Part shown: one piece after another, positions 32,264 to 44,421 of the stretch
How positions within the stretch are numbered: the stretch's first letter is position 1
Layout of the letters: every line of letters begins with the position of its first letter
NCBI GenBank assembly: GCA_022578605.1
Contig: MU394055.1
Coordinates: forward strand, 748,902 to 812,901
Length of the DNA: 64,000 nt
Direction of reading: 5' to 3'
Source of the DNA: Camillea tinctor
Taxonomy: Eukaryota > Ascomycota > Sordariomycetes > Xylariales > Xylariaceae
Notes under the pieces: model-generated
Databases searched by the model: none
Seen by the model: only the letters and a program-made list of their open reading frames with translations
Told to the model about the DNA's origin: nothing
Translations under genes and position numbers: made by a program

Positions 32264-34078
32264 GGTTACCTAAACCAATTGTTTGTTTGTTTGTTTTATT
32301 ATTTAACGTCTAGGTTAAAGTAGCGTATGCCTCTTTCTAGCAACCTCCTTAGAGGTATAAAACATAGCAAGCTATAAGTGTATTTATCTATGCAAATATA
32401 TCTATATTTATAAAGCTATTTTTTGCTTTAAAAGCTTATCGTTTTTTTGTTAGTAGCTACTATAAGCCGGTTTTGTTAATTTACTATTATATAATTTTAT
32501 TTTATTATGTTGTTTTTAAAGAAAAAATTAAAAAGTTTTTTCTTGTTTTTAAGTAGTATTTTATGCCTTAATAAGCTATCGTTTAAGCCGTAAAGCTATT
32601 ATATAATAAATAATAAATAATAAATAATTTTAAAACTTTTTTTATAACTTTATGTTTTTATTTTTTTTATTTGTTTAAAAATTAATTATTATAAAATAAA
32701 AATATTATTTTTTTTATTGTTTTATAGCCTTATAAAAGCTACTATTTTTAGCTTTTTCTCGTTTTTATTTTTTAGTGCTATTTTTAATATTTATTATTTT
32801 TTTTTATTTTGTTAATTACAGCACTATTTTCCTTTAAATTTAAAAAGTAAGCATATTTAATTAAAGTAGTTTATAGCTATATAAAATTTTTAAAATTTTA
32901 ATAAGTTTTAAATTAATTATACTTAATATGCATATTTATTATTTAAATTAATAAGCTTTAATTAATATAACTTTATTAAATAACTATATTTACTTTATTT
33001 ATTACTGTTTAGCTTTATTATAAGTTTTAAAAGTTTAAATTAATTTTTTAATACTGTTAAATTATTAATATTGTTGGTAGGTGTACGTACTAAAAAAGAT
33101 AAAAATAACAAGTGTGAAAAACGGTTGTATATTTGTGTTTAAAAAAGGAACTATCTGACTGAGGTTGCGCAAGAAAGCGCAACCTATTTATATGCAGGGT
33201 ACATTGTAACTTCTTATCCTTATCATGCAACCATTAAATATAATATATTATATATTTTAAAGTTTTATGCTATATTTTTAATAAAAAAAAAGTATAAGTA
33301 TAATAAATTTTTAAGTTATAATGTTAAAATTGTTTATAATATTAATTATAATTTTTATAAGTTAATATAATGTTAAAATATTAATTAAAAGTTTTTTTAA
33401 AAAGTAAAAATGCTTAAAAGCACTTTTTTAAGTTATAAGTAATTTTTATAAATTAAAAGCCGCTAAAAATGCTAACGTTTATTTATTAGCTATTTGCTTA
33501 ATTTTATATATAAAATTTAGCTATTACTTTAATGCTTACTGCAATTAATGCTATATTAAAATTAATAAAGCCGTTAATAGCGCTTAGCTTAATAAAAAAG
33601 TTAGCTTTTTTGTTATTTTTTATCTTATAATAATTAAAGCTTTATTTAAAAGTTATATTATAAGTTTTAATAAGTTTATAAATAGCAATAAATACTTTTT
33701 AAAAAGTAATTAAAGCATTTTTTTAAGCGCTTTATATAACAGCTATATTATTTGCATATAAAATAATTTAATTTGTAAAAAAACGTTTAACTGCTTTTTA
33801 TAGGCCTTTAAAGGCTTTTAAAGCTTTAACATTAAATACTACTTTGTAAGTATTTATGTCTTTACTAGCTAATATAACTTCTTTTTAGCTTTAATATATC
33901 GTATATCCGTAACTTAAGCCTTTCTTGTCCTTAAACCCGTTCAAAAATACTGTGATCTCTTAAGGGGCTCTTGCCGCAAACCATTATATAAAAGACTTAG
34001 CTGCCTCTTCCTTGTTGATTCCCCCGGTGGGGTTTGTCTTGGATCCTTTGCCGAAACGCGGGGGGTTACCTAAACCAA
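32264..34078. repeat. AT-rich, RIP-like block with flanking 15-bp direct repeats
   Basis: From about 32300 to 33930 the sequence collapses to A/T (runs of TTTAAA, TATTA, AAGCTT) with no frame of any length on either strand, unlike everything around it. That pattern is typical of a repeat-induced point-mutated transposon copy, where C-to-T changes erase coding sequence. GGTTACCTAAACCAA occurs at 32264-32278 and again at 34064-34078, starts exactly 1800 bp apart, and brackets the block. It may be a target-site duplication, a terminal repeat or coincidence. A less AT-rich island with a perfect hairpin sits inside, at about 33062-33235. The original element cannot be identified. Confidence 0.75.
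33162..33185. repeat. Perfect 9-bp inverted repeat (hairpin)
   Basis: AGGTTGCGC, a six-base AAGAAA loop and GCGCAACCT form a perfect stem. Its arms are GC-rich inside an otherwise AT-saturated block. It could be a surviving part of the original element or a separate insertion. Confidence 0.85.
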
Positions 34079-35568
34079 GGTACCTCCATCGGGCAAAATA
34101 AAACTCCCCCCTAAACTCTTAGCCAAAAGAGCCTCTGATGATCGATTGCGACATCGCTAACCTCCATCAGGGAACGCGCAAGCACAGGCCGTAAGCTGCA
34201 TTCAATCCTACAACTAAGTATTTTCACATCATAAAGTCATATAGTGGTCTTCCTACTAACACTGATTAAGATTCACCCACCTTGTCACAAACCGTCCGAA
34301 CTATCGTGAGATTTCTAGCACATGCCGCCAGTGACATCATCAAACCCCTCGGCCTTACTCTCAGAGCTCGGGTAATCCCAGTCTACCCAGCCTATTGTAT
34401 GGACTCATCCACACACATGCTAGAGCATTATCATCGTGGCAGCGTGGCTTTCCGGAATGCAAGGGAATCTGGAGTTTCGTTCGATCCATGTGCCCTGTTG
34501 TGTTATTTGCTTTTACTTTATCGCCTATTCCGACGGAGAAGCCGCTGAAGGCAACTTACACCACTAGCGCCTCCACCGTTTGAAGTCTCGTCCATCACCG
34601 AATTCTCAACAAATATCCATCTTCACCTGGGGAATGCCTTGAGATCGCCGGGCGTCGCTTCGATGGGCAGCATCGAGTCATGGATTCCCTGAAGATCTTA
34701 TACTATTCTGTGCTGAAGCCTTCGGCAGCAGAGCTGGTCCAGGCACTGAAGAGACGCCGCAGACACGCTGAGCATGGTGGTCTGGAACCTGAGGAGATGG
34801 GTCCGGGGGTTACAAACCCAATCTGTATCGGGCGGTATCAAGACCATTTGATAGGCGGACGAGACGCCTCCGCTGTCGTCCGCCAGTCATCGCTAGATGA
34901 ACTTGTGGGCTTGCTATACCACCGTTAACATCGTCCACTATTGACCTGCCTAGCACTCTAGTTCTCCGTGATATAGACAACCTTGTAGCTTGCCCTAGTG
35001 GGGTACCTAGGCGTGAGGTTGAGCGGGATTGGTCACTTGGGATAGATGCAGATAGAGATTGGCATTCACCTATCATCGTCTGTGGATGCATGCCACTTCA
35101 GGATTCTGCGGGACTACAACACATCTTTCAGTGATGACCCCTGTAAGATTACCGCCAAAGGAGAGGAAAGGGAAAACCACGCAAGGTAACAACAGCCTCT
35201 CTGTCGTATTCTCTTGGTCTTGGTTCTGTTATCATCGTCATCGCGATCACGATGCGCTCGCCAACACCGCCTACTAAGCTAGTGCCAAACGCAAACATCA
35301 ATCACCCCAACGGTTTGTTCTTAGGGTGTGGATGATGTTTTCATTTTTATAAATATGGCGGCTGCTCTCTCCATTTCACGATGGCTTTTTCTAGCTTAAG
35401 CAAACCAACCACATCCAACAATTACAGCTATATAAGTGTCACAGTCCTTTGTCTTCTACCAGACAAAGAATTTAGAGAGAGCGGACTTTACTTCTCACCC
35501 GTCATATCAGCCTATTGAAATATCCCAACTACATACACTACTATCATTAGTAGTGCCCTCAACCGAAT
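34079..35568. other. Intergenic region with one unexplained open stretch
   Basis: There is no confident gene. The frame at about 34576-34928 (+) stays open for about 117 codons, with an internal ATG at 34680 starting MDSLKILYYSVLKPSAAELV. It ends at a TAA and reads like protein (basic RRRRHAEH segment) but matches no family I know. It may be the end of a degraded gene next to the AT-rich block. The last 150 bases are likely the promoter of the HAD gene. Confidence 0.4.
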
Positions 35569-36682
35569 ATGCCTACTGCTATCACCCCACCACCTGCCCC
35601 TGAGGCTAAGACCCTCTCGGGTGCTGTATCTCAGTTGGCCAACAAGAAGAGAAAGATTATCTGCTTTTCCGGTATGTAATTCTTGGAGCCGTTTCTTTCT
35701 CCATGCATGATTGAAACTCCCATTACCTTTCACATAGAAGCAATAAATACTAACGTTTGCCTTCTCAGACTTTGACGGCACAATCTTCATGCAAGATACG
35801 GGCCACATCTTGTTCGATAACCACGGGTGCGGCTCTAAGCGGCGCGAGATCCTCGACGAGCAGATCAAGTCAGGAGAGCGCTCGTTCCGCGAAGTCTCAG
35901 AGGAGATGTGGGGCTCACTGAACGTGCCGTTCGACGACGGCTTCGAGGTGATGGAGAAGACGCTCGAGATTGATCCGGACTTCCAGTCGTTCCACCAGTA
36001 CTGCATTGCAAACGAGATCCCCTTCAACGTCATCTCGGCGGGCCTCAAGCCGATCCTGCGGCGCGTGCTTGACACGTTCCTCGGCGAAGAGGAGTCGGCG
36101 CACATCGACATCGTCGCCAATGACGCGGCCATCGCGGCCGACGGATCCAAGTGGAAGCCCATCTGGCGGCACGGCGACAGCGCCCTCGGCCACGACAAGG
36201 CGCAGTCCATCAACGAAGCGCGCCACGACGCCGAGGAGCGCCTCGCCAAGGAGGACGACGAGTCCGTCCCGCTCATCGTGTTCATCGGCGACGGGGTGTC
36301 GGACCTGCCGGCGGCTCGCGAGGCCGACGTGCTGTTCGCGCGCCGCGGCCTGCGCCTTGAGGAGTACTGCCAGGAGCACAGCATCGCCCACATACCCTTC
36401 GACACGTTCGCCGACGTGCGCCGTGAGATCGAGCGCATCCGCGCCGAGGATGAGGCCGCCACGGGGGGCCGCGGCGCCCCCGCCCGCTTCAACCCCCGCG
36501 CCAACCTCTGGCGCCGCGTCTCGACCCAGGCCGCCGTGCCCCGCTACGTGCTCATGTCCCCCACCAAGGAGGAGAAGATGTTCCTCTGGCCCGAGGCCTT
36601 CTCCGAGATCACGGCCAAGGCGAACCCCGCCGTCGAGCTCAAAGAGGTGCCCGATCTGCCCGCTGCGTCGGCGCCGGCTTGA
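35569..36682 (+). CDS. HAD-superfamily phosphatase (2 exons)
   Basis: Proposed exons are 35569-35671 and 35769-36682, giving 338 residues. The intron starts GTATGT, ends TTCTCAG and joins in phase 1. HAD motif I, FSDFDGTIF (Asp35 and Asp37), is created across the splice junction. Motif II is NVISAGLKPIL, the lysine region is SALGHDKAQSI, and motif IV is FIGDGVSDLPAA (near residues 206-217). This order fits the phosphoserine-phosphatase / MtnX-like (2,3-diketo-5-methylthiopentyl-1-P phosphatase-like) branch. It should hydrolyse a small phosphate ester in the cytosol; the substrate is uncertain. Exon 2 is very GC-rich in third positions, producing long shadow frames on both strands. A C-terminal extension of about 90 residues beyond the HAD core is of unknown role. 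Confidence 0.88.
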
Positions 36683-39600
36683 GGTCGTGTGGCCTTTTCG
36701 GCAACGAACGGATCTTCTCTTTTTTCTTTTCTCCTTCTTTTCTCTCTTTTTCTTAGACCTTGAAATGAATTATCTACGATGTAATGGCATATATACGGCT
36801 AGGAGTTTTTATTTTCGCTTTTTTATTTTTAAAAAGCATCGGAGTGGCACCCGATAGGAGGTACATATATACAAAGTAAAGGACGGGGGGCGCGGAAATA
36901 AATGAAGGCAACATATCATATATACAAGGGGCGTTTTTCGGAAAAGGGTGGGGAAGATGCCTTGATAGACGGGAGGTGTCAATTCCATTGTTTATTCCTT
37001 TCAAGGGCCGTACGGGAAGAAACACGCACGGGATATAGTAGAATATACGAGTGCGATAGGGTGATTGGATAGAAAATATCAAATGATTTATACACAATCT
37101 ATCCACACATACTTGATTAAACCAACCGCGCATCTATATGCCAATGTTCTCACTACATACGTATACTCTTTTTCTTTTCTTTTTTTCCTATTTTCCGACC
37201 TCTAAGCCACACACCCCCCTTTTTCTTTCTAGATACCTAACCTACATCACACAACATTCCATCGAGATCTATGACATAGAGCTTGGTCACTGCACTCCAA
37301 GCCCGAGTGCTATCGTTTTCCCGTCATGTCGATAATATCGGGATCGGGAGAGAAAGCGTAAGGTACCCATACACTAGTTTACTAGGCTATGGGATAATAT
37401 CTAACCCTACCTACCTAGGTAAGAACTGCGGCACCCGCCGTCGTCGCCGCCGCCACCACCTTCAGGGGGGCGGACGGCGTATTTAATAACCTTGGTGATT
37501 TAGCGTCGAAAGAGAAATTTGCATGTATGGAGCCCTAAATAAAATGGTCTTTTTATTATTATTACCATTGTCTTTCTTGCTTCTTTCACAAGCTTCTTCC
37601 CGCTTTCAGTGTTGCGGGATATGCCAGCGGCTTTGGGTGTGCGACTAGGTAGATCCTAGCTAGAGTTGGGACGTTTCGACCAGTTAAAAACGAGCGAATT
37701 TACTGATTCGTGATACTATCCACCAACTAACTTACATGTCCCATACATATGGACGGCCTAGGTGCTTAAGGTTAGGTAACGTAGCTAGCCTAAGAAGGTT
37801 ACGTACCTCCTCTCATCATCTAACCACAGCCTGGAATTAGGTATGTAGGTAGGCAGGTCCGAAGTTAGAGTGCGTTCTTTTCGTCCTCTCTCGCCTATCT
37901 CAATATTTTTGTTTCCCCTTTCCCCTTTCCCCAATCACTTCTTCTACGTTACATACCGAGTCGTAACCATCAGCCAATGGGATCTGCTGGAGTTGAATGG
38001 TTGATGTCCATTGGCGGGGGAAATCAGAAAAGGGAAAAGGGATTTTTTTTAGTAGCTATGAAGCAGTTCTAGCTTACCTATTATATCAAAGTATAGAAGT
38101 ATAGAGCAAATTTTGCATTTATCGTGTTTTAGGTACAGGATATCTAACCTAGGACTTGTCTATACCTCCCTCCTTCATGTTCGGATGGCATATCCGAGCT
38201 TAACTAACACATGATACTATGTTGTTGTTTGCCGGTAGATATACAAACCTACTTGCCGATATATGTCCACCCAATGCCGAGAAATGCTTATTTCTCACTA
38301 AGTGGTAGTAGTGATTAGCACGTTAGGTTGCGGGATTGACGTTGGTCTGGTGTTGCTGAAAATAGTAAACAAAAAAAAAGGGCTGAAAGATGTAGGGTAT
38401 ATAATAAGTAAGGTAGTAAGGGTGCAAGGTATCAAGGTATTAAGGTAGCATAGGGACGGGTAGATATTATTGATCGATAGACAAAAGAGAAAGATCGGGT
38501 GTTTATTTCATGGTTGTTTATCGATGTAAACCACCCATCATCAAGTACCTAGGTTATAGGTAGATACCTAAGTAGGTATCCCCTTTGTGAGATCGCGAGG
38601 TTATGACGCTACGATCATTGAAGCGACAAAAACCATAGAATCTCATCTCTTACCCCGTCTTAGTCCTGCCTCTCTACTATTTCCTATTTTATCATCTTTT
38701 GATACCGTTGGCCCTTACAAATGACCTTCTCCCTTTTTTGGATCGCATGGTACCGTGATTCTGGAAGATACATCATCACCTGTATCGTAATTGGAGAAGG
38801 ATGGGCTCAGGTGTTCCGAGCAGCCGAGTTTGGTACCCGGTACAGCTTGGCTCAGACGCATGAAAGATTAGCGGCTATTCCTTGCCGGAGATCAAATCGA
38901 ACTGTGACGAGGCTTGTAATTCTTGTAATTCTTCTCCGCCCCCTGTTGGATGAGCAGCTGGTCGCCAAGGACAAAATACAGAGGGCTGCAGCTATTAGAG
39001 CTAACAAGATGCTCATGTTGTCAGGTTATCAAGATGCTTGTCCAGCTGGAGGAAGTAACCGGTACTTGCAGAATTGCGATCTCAGCTCGCTGTAATTTGC
39101 CCATGCCCGTGCATTACGTATGTCCCGACAACTTTGTCTTGATCTCTCTACCTGCTTTAAGTTTATGGGCATGTACCGTAAATGTACAGCACGAGCCTTG
39201 AATCCGGGGTAAGCTACTTATATGTACGTACCAAACTACCTTACATATACATACTGTATGTAGAACAGATGGAACATTCGATGCTAGGAGTAGGTTAGGA
39301 GACCCATGCACTATGGCTCGTGTGCTTGTGCGCCTGCTTTTCTTTCTAATTCTCGCCTTCCCCCCCCCCTCCACCCCCCGGAAATCCTTCTAGGCAGTAG
39401 AAATAACTTCGCGCTATTTGGTACCTATCCGTTTATCAACACATGCAACAAGCTCCCGCTCTAATAAACTTTACATGGTAGCTTCGTCAACGTTCAGTTC
39501 CTTGATTCAATTTTATGGTACTAAATTTGGTCCCCATAGGCGCGTAATATTGGTTTCGTCCCAATTCTCTGGCTTCGAAAGTTTCCAACTCGCTTCACCT

Positions 39601-40838
39601 AGTCTTTTTTCTTTTTCTTTTTTTCTTTCCTTCTTCTTTTTCCCTCGTCTTCTCTTCCCTTTTACTCCTCTAAACCTCTAATTACTACTCCTAAAAATAT
39701 CAATACCATCCATCAACCATCCGCTCATCATCCATCATTCCAAGCGCTCCCTTTTTTCTTGTATTATCATCATTATTAGTTGTTGCATTACAATCAATAT
39801 TGCATAACTCTTCATTCCTATTATTTTAAGTGTCTTCAGAGTACCCTTGTTATCCCTCACCCTTTTATTATTATTTCTCCCCCCCTCTTCCTTTTTTTTC
39901 TTCTTGATCTTCCTTTTGCTTCAGTTTTGTCATTGTGTATGGCCTGACATTGTCGGACATAACATACTACGCACGTATTGTGTTGGTTCGTTTGTTAGCC
40001 TGTCTCGAAGAAATTCGCAATTGGGAAATAAATACAGACAGTACTACTACAAAAAGAAAATAAAAACCCACAAGATCCCGACCCCCCGGATTCCCGATCC
40101 TTCTGCAAGTTCAAGTTCCAGCCAGTGGTAGTAGTTCATTCAACCAGCGCCCAGCATCGAAACCCCCCCCAAAAAGCAACAGCACCCAGCAGCAACCCGG
40201 CAGCAGATTCAGCTACACTAAATAGTCTTGTCTTATGCTTGGATGACGACCCGCCCCGCCAGCTCCAAAACTTGGCATCGGTTTCGAACAGTGTCGAGAT
40301 CTTCACCCAGAGCCGGCGCCTGCAAATTACCATTCATGGTACCGTAATTTGCTTATTTTTTCTAATATTTCTTCTTGAGCTTCCCACTTTACCTACTTTA
40401 ACCAGATATATATATCATCTTTTTATTTCATTTGACTTTACTTTATTTTTCTTTTATTCTTTTTTCCCCTCTCTCTTCAAGTCATCTTGTTTTTTTTTTA
40501 CCTTGTACGAGGTAATTATATAGCGCTTTTGTTGTTTGGTATCGCCTTCGTCCTTTCGCACTTCACGCTTTACTCTTGTTACAGCTACTCTACAAACTAC
40601 TACATTCCCTACAACTCGGTCCATGCCGGAACCCCAACAGAAGCGCGCTTGACATCATAACCTAAACTGAAACCTATCAATACCCCCCCTGGCCACTGTA
40701 GGCATTAACCTGCACCCAATAGGAACAGCCTAGCAACGTCACCTTAGCTTGTCCTGTACTACCTCCCTGCTTGCTGGCCTTAGTCGCTTCTTTCTATTCG
40801 CTTTCCGACCCCTCCTTCGCGCTTCTATTTAATTCACC
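36683..40838. other. 4-kb intergenic region, probably with long leader
   Basis: No gene is supportable over about 4.1 kb. The 124-codon frame at 38721-39095 has no motif. TACCTAGGTA-type palindromes recur at about 37412 and 38547-38578. From about 39600 onward the plus strand is heavily pyrimidine-rich (TTTTTCTTTTTCTTTCC-type) until the decarboxylase start. That may be its promoter and a long 5' leader with upstream ORFs (for example 40125-40523). Confidence 0.5.
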
Positions 40839-43800
40839 ATGGTCCGCCGCATTTTATCCACCCGACTGAAAAAGGATTCCTCCCATTCTACCAATTCTAA
40901 TCTCACCAGCCGTAATACAAGTCCCCTGGGATCTAAGGGAGAGTCTTCTGGCTCTGAGCGGAAAGACATGTCGTTGGTTATGAAGATTGTGGTGCTTCGC
41001 GTAAGATATATATAAAAAACGATCTCCCTAGAACAGACATTCCATGGAATCCCATCTCTCTCCCGCAAAATGCTCTTGGGGGAGGTCACGAGACTAACTT
41101 GCACACCACTAGGCCAAAGACTTAGCTGCGAAAGACCGTGGAGGCACTTCCGATCCCGTAAGTCTTCTCGCAGGCGCCCATGGTGCAGAGATCGAATATA
41201 CATGGTTTTCTTTTTTTAACAGGATAGTTTTCTAGTACCTCCAACTAAGCTGCGGCGAGACCAAATTCGTGACCCACTGCGTCCCCAAGACTCTGAATCC
41301 GGAATGGAACGTTGTATGCACCATCCCCATCACCGGCGTAGACAACCTGCTCCTCGACGGCATCTGCTGGGACAAGGACCGCTTTGGCAAGGATTATATG
41401 GGCGAGTTCGATCTGGCTATTGAGGAGATCTTTTCCAACGACAAGACGGACCAAGAGCCAAGATGGTTTCCTCTCAAGAGCAAGCGGCCTGGCAAGAAAT
41501 CCAGTATTGTCTCAGGGGAAGTTTTACTCCAGTGCACCCTATACGATTCCGCAAACAAAGATGCCACAGACGCTCAAATTTTAGAAAAGCTGCGCGCGCT
41601 GGCGTCGACGTTGCCCGAGTCGGCCTCCCGCAACATTACTCCAACCATGACACCACAGCTTGGCCCCACTCCGTCTTCCAAGTCCTCGTCTCCCTCCCCC
41701 CCTCTCATTCGGAATTCAACGTACGGCTCGCAGGAGGACGACGACGACCTCTTCGAAGATGATGAGACTCCTGAGGACGAAGACCCTAGCAAGCCTGAGA
41801 CGATTGAGAAACGGAAGAGAAGACTTAGGATTAAAGGGCTTAGGAAGAAGAAGAGACAGAACCCATATGAATTCATCAACGGCGGCAGTGATGTAGTCGG
41901 TCTCATTTTCCTTGAAATCTCGAATATTGTCGATCTGCCTCCCGAGTCGAATTTCACCAAGACCAGTTTCGACATGGATCCCTTTGTTGTGGCGTCTTTG
42001 GGCAAGAGAACCTACCGCACTAAGGTTGTCCGCCATAACCTGAACCCTGTTTTCAACGAAAAGATGCTATTTCACGTATTGAGTCACGAGCAGTCATATT
42101 CATTCGGCTTTACCGTCGTTGACCGTGACAAGTACTCGGGAAATGACTTCATTGCTTCGGCTTCGTTCCCTCTGCAGGAGCTGATGGACAAAGCCCCCAA
42201 AGCCAACCCAGAAAATGGCTTATATGATCTTAAAGAGCCGGCAGAATATGTCCCAGTTCAAAAGTCACGACTTTCCAGAATCGGCATTTCGCGGTCATCA
42301 TCATCTCGGAGCTTGACGAAGGGGCGCCCTTCGCCGGAGAGTAGAAGCCCGACTTCAACTTGGCCACAAGCTGATAGCTTGCCGGAAGCCAAGATGCCCC
42401 CAACGTCTGCGCCAATGCTGCAACCCGACTTGGCTCCAACTAGTGGAAGCAACAATGGCTCCGATTATGGAGAAGCCGAGGACCCCTACTTCAACACTTT
42501 CTCCATACCCCTAAAGATGAAGAATCAGGATAAGTGGGAAGCCAAGCACAGCCCAGTCCTGACCATCCGCGCTAAGTACATGCCGTATCCTGCTCTTAGG
42601 CAGCAATTCTGGCGGGCCATGCTGCGACAATATGACTCTGACGAGAGTGGTGAAATCAGCAAAGTCGAGTTAACTACCATGTTAGACACACTTGGCTCCA
42701 CTCTACGGGAATCCACCATCGACAGATTCTTCCAGCGGTTCCCGCACAAAGCAGCAAGCGGGGAGCTTGAACTTACAATGGATGAGGCCGTCCTCTGTCT
42801 GGAAGATCAGCTAGAGGCAAAGGCTAAATCCCAGCCGACATCTGATAAACTAAAGAACATGTTGCATGTACCAGGGCCTGGCACTACACCGTCTGAGGAG
42901 GGCTCATTCACCCTTAGTTCTGATGAGTCGAGTATCCAGGGAGGGCCGTCAGCCCCGTCCACCATCGTTGTCCCCGAACTTAATACTCCGGGAGAAGAAG
43001 GTGAAGTATTGGAAAAGGACGACCTGAACATCGACCGTAGCGAGGAGCATGTAGTGGAGATCCGAGAATGCCCAATTTGCCATCAGCCTCGCCTCAACAA
43101 GCGGAAGGATAGCGACATCATCACGCACATTGCCACCTGTGCTAGTCAGGATTGGCGCCAGGTCAACTCACTCATGATGGGCGGATTTGTAACGGCAAGC
43201 CAGGCGCAAAGGAAATGGTATTCCAAAGTCATCACCAAGATATCCTATGGTGGCTATAAGCTCGGCGCCAATTCGGCAAATATTCTAGTCCAGGATCGCC
43301 TTACAGGCCAGATCAACGAAGAAAAGATGAGTGTCTATGTACGTCTAGGCATCCGGCTTCTCTACAAGGGTCTGAAATCCAAGGATATGGAGAACAAGAG
43401 AAGTAGGTCTATCTAATCCGGATGGCAAGCACACACCCTTTGCTAACATAATCCAAAGTTCGTAAACTCCTCAAGGGCCTAAGCATTAAGCAGGGTAAGA
43501 AATACGACGACCCGGCATCGAAATCCCAGATTGAGCCGTTCATCGAGTTCCACCAACTCGACATGTCGGAAGTTCTCCTGCCCGTCGAGGAGTTCAAGAA
43601 TTTCAACGAATTCTTCTATCGCGCACTAAAGCCAGGCTCACGTCCTTGTTCGGCCCCGAATAATCCGCATATTATTGTATCACCTGCCGATTGTCGCTCA
43701 GTTGTTTTCAACAATATAGATGCCGCCACTAAAGTCTGGGTCAAGGGCCGCGAATTCACCGTTAAGCGACTCCTTGGCGATGCTTACCCGGAGGACGCCA

Positions 43801-44421
43801 AGCGGTACGAGTCCGGCTCATTGGGTATCTTCCGTCTTGCCCCACAAGACTACCACCGGTTCCATATCCCTGTAGACGGTGTCTTGCGCAAGCCGAAGCT
43901 TATCGAGGGCGAATACTATACTGTCAATCCCATGGCTATACGCTCAGCGCTAGACGTGTATGGAGAAAACGTGCGAGTGATTTGCCCTATCGATACGGAA
44001 CACCACGGTCGCGTCATGGTTATCTGCGTGGGCGCCATGATGGTTGGTAGCACAGTAATCACCCGAAACGAAGGAGACCAGGTGAAGCGAGCGGAGGAGC
44101 TCGGGTATTTCAAGTTTGGCGGCAGTACGATCGTGGTCCTGTTTGAGGAGGGCAAGATGGTGTACGATGATGACTTGGTGGATAATTCGAACAGCGCTCT
44201 AGAAACACTGGTAAGACACAAGCTCCTGGGCATAATTTGTTACGACCGCAAGTTGCTAATATCGTATTCAGATCCGGGCAGGCATGTCAGTCGGACACTC
44301 ACCGCATGTTCCACAGTTTACCCCAGATGCACGCAAGGATTCCACGCAGGTGACGACGGCCGAGAAGGAGGAAGCTCACCGCCGGATTACTGGTGGTAAC
44401 CCCGACGAGGCTAATTTTTAG
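40839..44421 (+). CDS. PSD2: C2-domain phosphatidylserine decarboxylase (5 exons)
   Basis: Proposed exons are 40839-41000, 41113-41157, 41236-43402, 43459-44210 and 44272-44421, giving 1091 residues, all in phase. C2 domain 1 (about 49-170) spans the 15-codon exon 2 (DLAAKDRGGTSDP, then YLQLSCGETK, TLNPEWN). C2 domain 2 (about 283-400) has SFDMDPFVVASLGKRTYRTK and NLNPVFNE. An EF-hand loop DSDESGEISKVEL lies near 530, and a CPICHQP...HIATC zinc-ribbon-like motif near 680-705. The decarboxylase domain (about 740-1060) has KYDDPAS, NEFFYRALKPGSRPCSAP, FHIPVDG and GGST at 1012-1015. By family knowledge, self-cleavage before Ser1014 makes the pyruvoyl cofactor, leaving a 78-residue alpha chain. 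It converts phosphatidylserine to phosphatidylethanolamine on endomembranes. Confidence 0.93.

Noticed and set aside
32300..33930. Centromere or mitochondrial insertion as origin of the AT-rich block
   Set aside because: It is only about 1.6 kb, lacks any mitochondrial gene or tRNA signal, and is bounded by ordinary genic DNA; a mutated repeat is simpler. Not excluded experimentally.
35512..36504. 330-codon minus-strand frame
   Set aside because: Shadow of the HAD phosphatase; the sense frame carries all four HAD motifs and a supported splice junction.
35970..36857. 295-codon plus-strand frame overlapping the HAD gene
   Set aside because: Out-of-frame translation rich in S/R/P/T with no motif; produced by GC-rich codon bias.
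38721..39095. 124-codon plus-strand frame with a hydrophobic stretch
   Set aside because: No family motif, poor codon bias, contains a small local duplication (GTAATTCTT twice), and no plausible splice partners.
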